Origin: Pseudomonadota bacterium
GTDB lineage: Bacteria > Pseudomonadota > Alphaproteobacteria > UBA8366 > JADFVY01
DNA length: 7,532 nt
NCBI GenBank assembly: GCA_030671915.1
Contig: DAOVHN010000111.1
Span: 1-7,532, forward strand
Direction: 5' to 3'
Shown: piece by piece, positions 6,627 to 7,532 of the stretch
How positions within the stretch are numbered: position 1 is the first letter of the stretch
How the letters are laid out: each line of letters starts with the position of its first letter
Notes under the pieces: generated by a model
What the model was told of the DNA's origin: nothing
Seen by the model: the letters and a program-made list of their open reading frames with translations, nothing else
Databases searched by the model: none
Program-made: the position numbers and the translations under genes

Positions 6627-7532
6627 GGCGCGCCCCCGCGGCCGACCAGCCAGCCATAAATGCCGCGTTTCGCGAACAGAACGATCAAGATCAACATCGG
6701 GCCGAGCACGATCATCCAATGTTCGGTCCAGCCCGACAGCACCTCTTCCAGCAACAGGAATGCCGCCGCGCCGAAGACCGGGCCTATCAATGTACCCATG
6801 CCGCCCATGATCGCCATCACCATGATTTCGCCGGACTTGGTCCACCCCATCAAAGAGGGGCTGACAAACTCGGCATGGTTGGCGATCAGCGCGCCGGCCA
6901 ACCCGGCCACCGCGCCAGCGATGGCGAAACAGGCCAGCTTGTAGCGGTACACCGGGAACCCCAGCGCGGCCATGCGGCGTTCGTTCTCGCGCACGCCGGC
7001 AATCACCATGCCGAAGCGCGATCCCATCAGCCGCCGGCCGAGCCAAAGGAACAGCAGCAGCAATGCAAGGCAGACATAGTAGAAGGTCGCGTCGTCGGAG
7101 AGGTCCAGGCCAGGGAGTTGGCTGCGCCCGTACATTGAGAGCCCGTCATCGCCCCCGTACGTCTGCAGCGAGACGAAGAAGTAATAAAGCATCTGCGCGA
7201 AAGCCAGCGTGATCATGATGAAGTAGACCCCGCCGGTGCGCAAGCTGACCGCGCCAATGACCAGCGCCATGGTCCCGGAGACCAGCATCGCCAGCGGCCA
7301 AACGACGAGTGCGCTGTCGCCACCGGGTATCAGGCCGAGGAAATCAGACCCCTCAAACCCGTGCGCAAACAGGATACCGACCGTATAACCGCCAACCCCG
7401 AAGAAGGCGGCATGCCCAAAGCTGACCATGCCGCCGAAACCGAGGATCAGATCGAGGCTGGCCGCCGCCAGCCCATAGATCAGCATGCGGCTGGCCAGGC
7501 TGACGAAGAAAGGCTCGTCCATGGCCAGCGCC
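6623..7532 (-). CDS. livM: LivM-type ABC transporter permease (5' end outside window)
   Basis: Inner-membrane permease of a branched-chain-amino-acid-type importer, strongly hydrophobic with about eight membrane segments in the part seen. Numbered from the Met codon at 7522, the family motifs are LDLILGFGGMVSFGHAAFFG at 23-42, SLRTGGVYFIMITLAFAQ at 93-110, the cytoplasmic ATPase-contact loop RENERRMAALG at 178-188, the segment AIAGAVAGLAGAL at 200-212, and GGMGTLIGPVFGA at 240-252. The frame stays open from 7522 to the edge (codons for A-L-A before the Met). LivM proteins normally have another N-terminal membrane segment before this point, so Met at 7522 is probably internal and the gene starts to the right. 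The stop TGA overlaps the livG start. A second permease (livH) and a periplasmic binding protein are expected upstream. Confidence 0.93.
   Translation of the reverse strand, partial: ALAMDEPFFVSLASRMLIYGLAAASLDLILGFGGMVSFGHAAFFGVGGYTVGILFAHGFEGSDFLGLIPGGDSALVVWPLAMLVSGTMALVIGAVSLRTGGVYFIMITLAFAQMLYYFFVSLQTYGGDDGLSMYGRSQLPGLDLSDDATFYYVCLALLLLFLWLGRRLMGSRFGMVIAGVRENERRMAALGFPVYRYKLACFAIAGAVAGLAGALIANHAEFVSPSLMGWTKSGEIMVMAIMGGMGTLIGPVFGAAAFLLLEEVLSGWTEHWMIVLGPMLILIVLFAKRGIYGWLVGRGGAP

Noticed and set aside
1..7532. tRNA, rRNA, CRISPR arrays or complete insertion sequences
   Set aside because: I saw no direct-repeat array, no tRNA-like cloverleaf or rRNA segment, and no transposase gene in either strand.

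Overview
The window looks like the chromosome of a GC-rich alphaproteobacterium. The chemoreceptor, the BetA-type dehydrogenase and the branched-chain-amino-acid-type ABC transporter all resemble Rhodospirillales/Rhizobiales forms; this placement is inferred from protein style, and no marker gene is present. All genes supported here lie on the minus strand, so transcription runs from the right end (7532) to the left end (1).

Right part (7532 to 2505): one apparent operon. It starts inside livM (inner-membrane permease, 5' end outside the window), continues with livG (ATGA overlap with livM), livF, an alpha/beta hydrolase with an HGGYW oxyanion motif (3 nt after livF), and a BetA/choline-dehydrogenase-like GMC flavoenzyme (25 nt after the hydrolase). 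A small molecule would be imported by the Liv-type transporter, whose livH and binding-protein genes are presumably upstream. It could then be hydrolysed (ester or amide) and an alcohol group oxidised. The substrate is not known. The choline-dehydrogenase resemblance makes a choline-like or other polar alcohol plausible.

The operon is tight except at the livG-livF junction, where about 146 bp are bounded by 28-nt inverted repeats (26/28 identical). The unit has the look of a non-autonomous MITE-like element. Removing it with one copy of a TA dinucleotide gives a livG stop followed one base later by the livF start. In mRNA the arms would form a long hairpin that contains the livF start codon.

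Middle (2504 to 2310): a spacer of about 195 bp. It holds a weak candidate terminator with a UUCG loop for the operon, and an AT-richer stretch with a perfect TTAA-N7-TTAAC motif, the CtrA-binding consensus of alphaproteobacteria, upstream of the chemoreceptor gene.

Left part (2309 to 1): a 712-residue transmembrane methyl-accepting chemotaxis protein with a long helical periplasmic domain. After 58 nt comes the first 37 codons of another minus-strand gene with a clear signal peptide, cut by the window edge.
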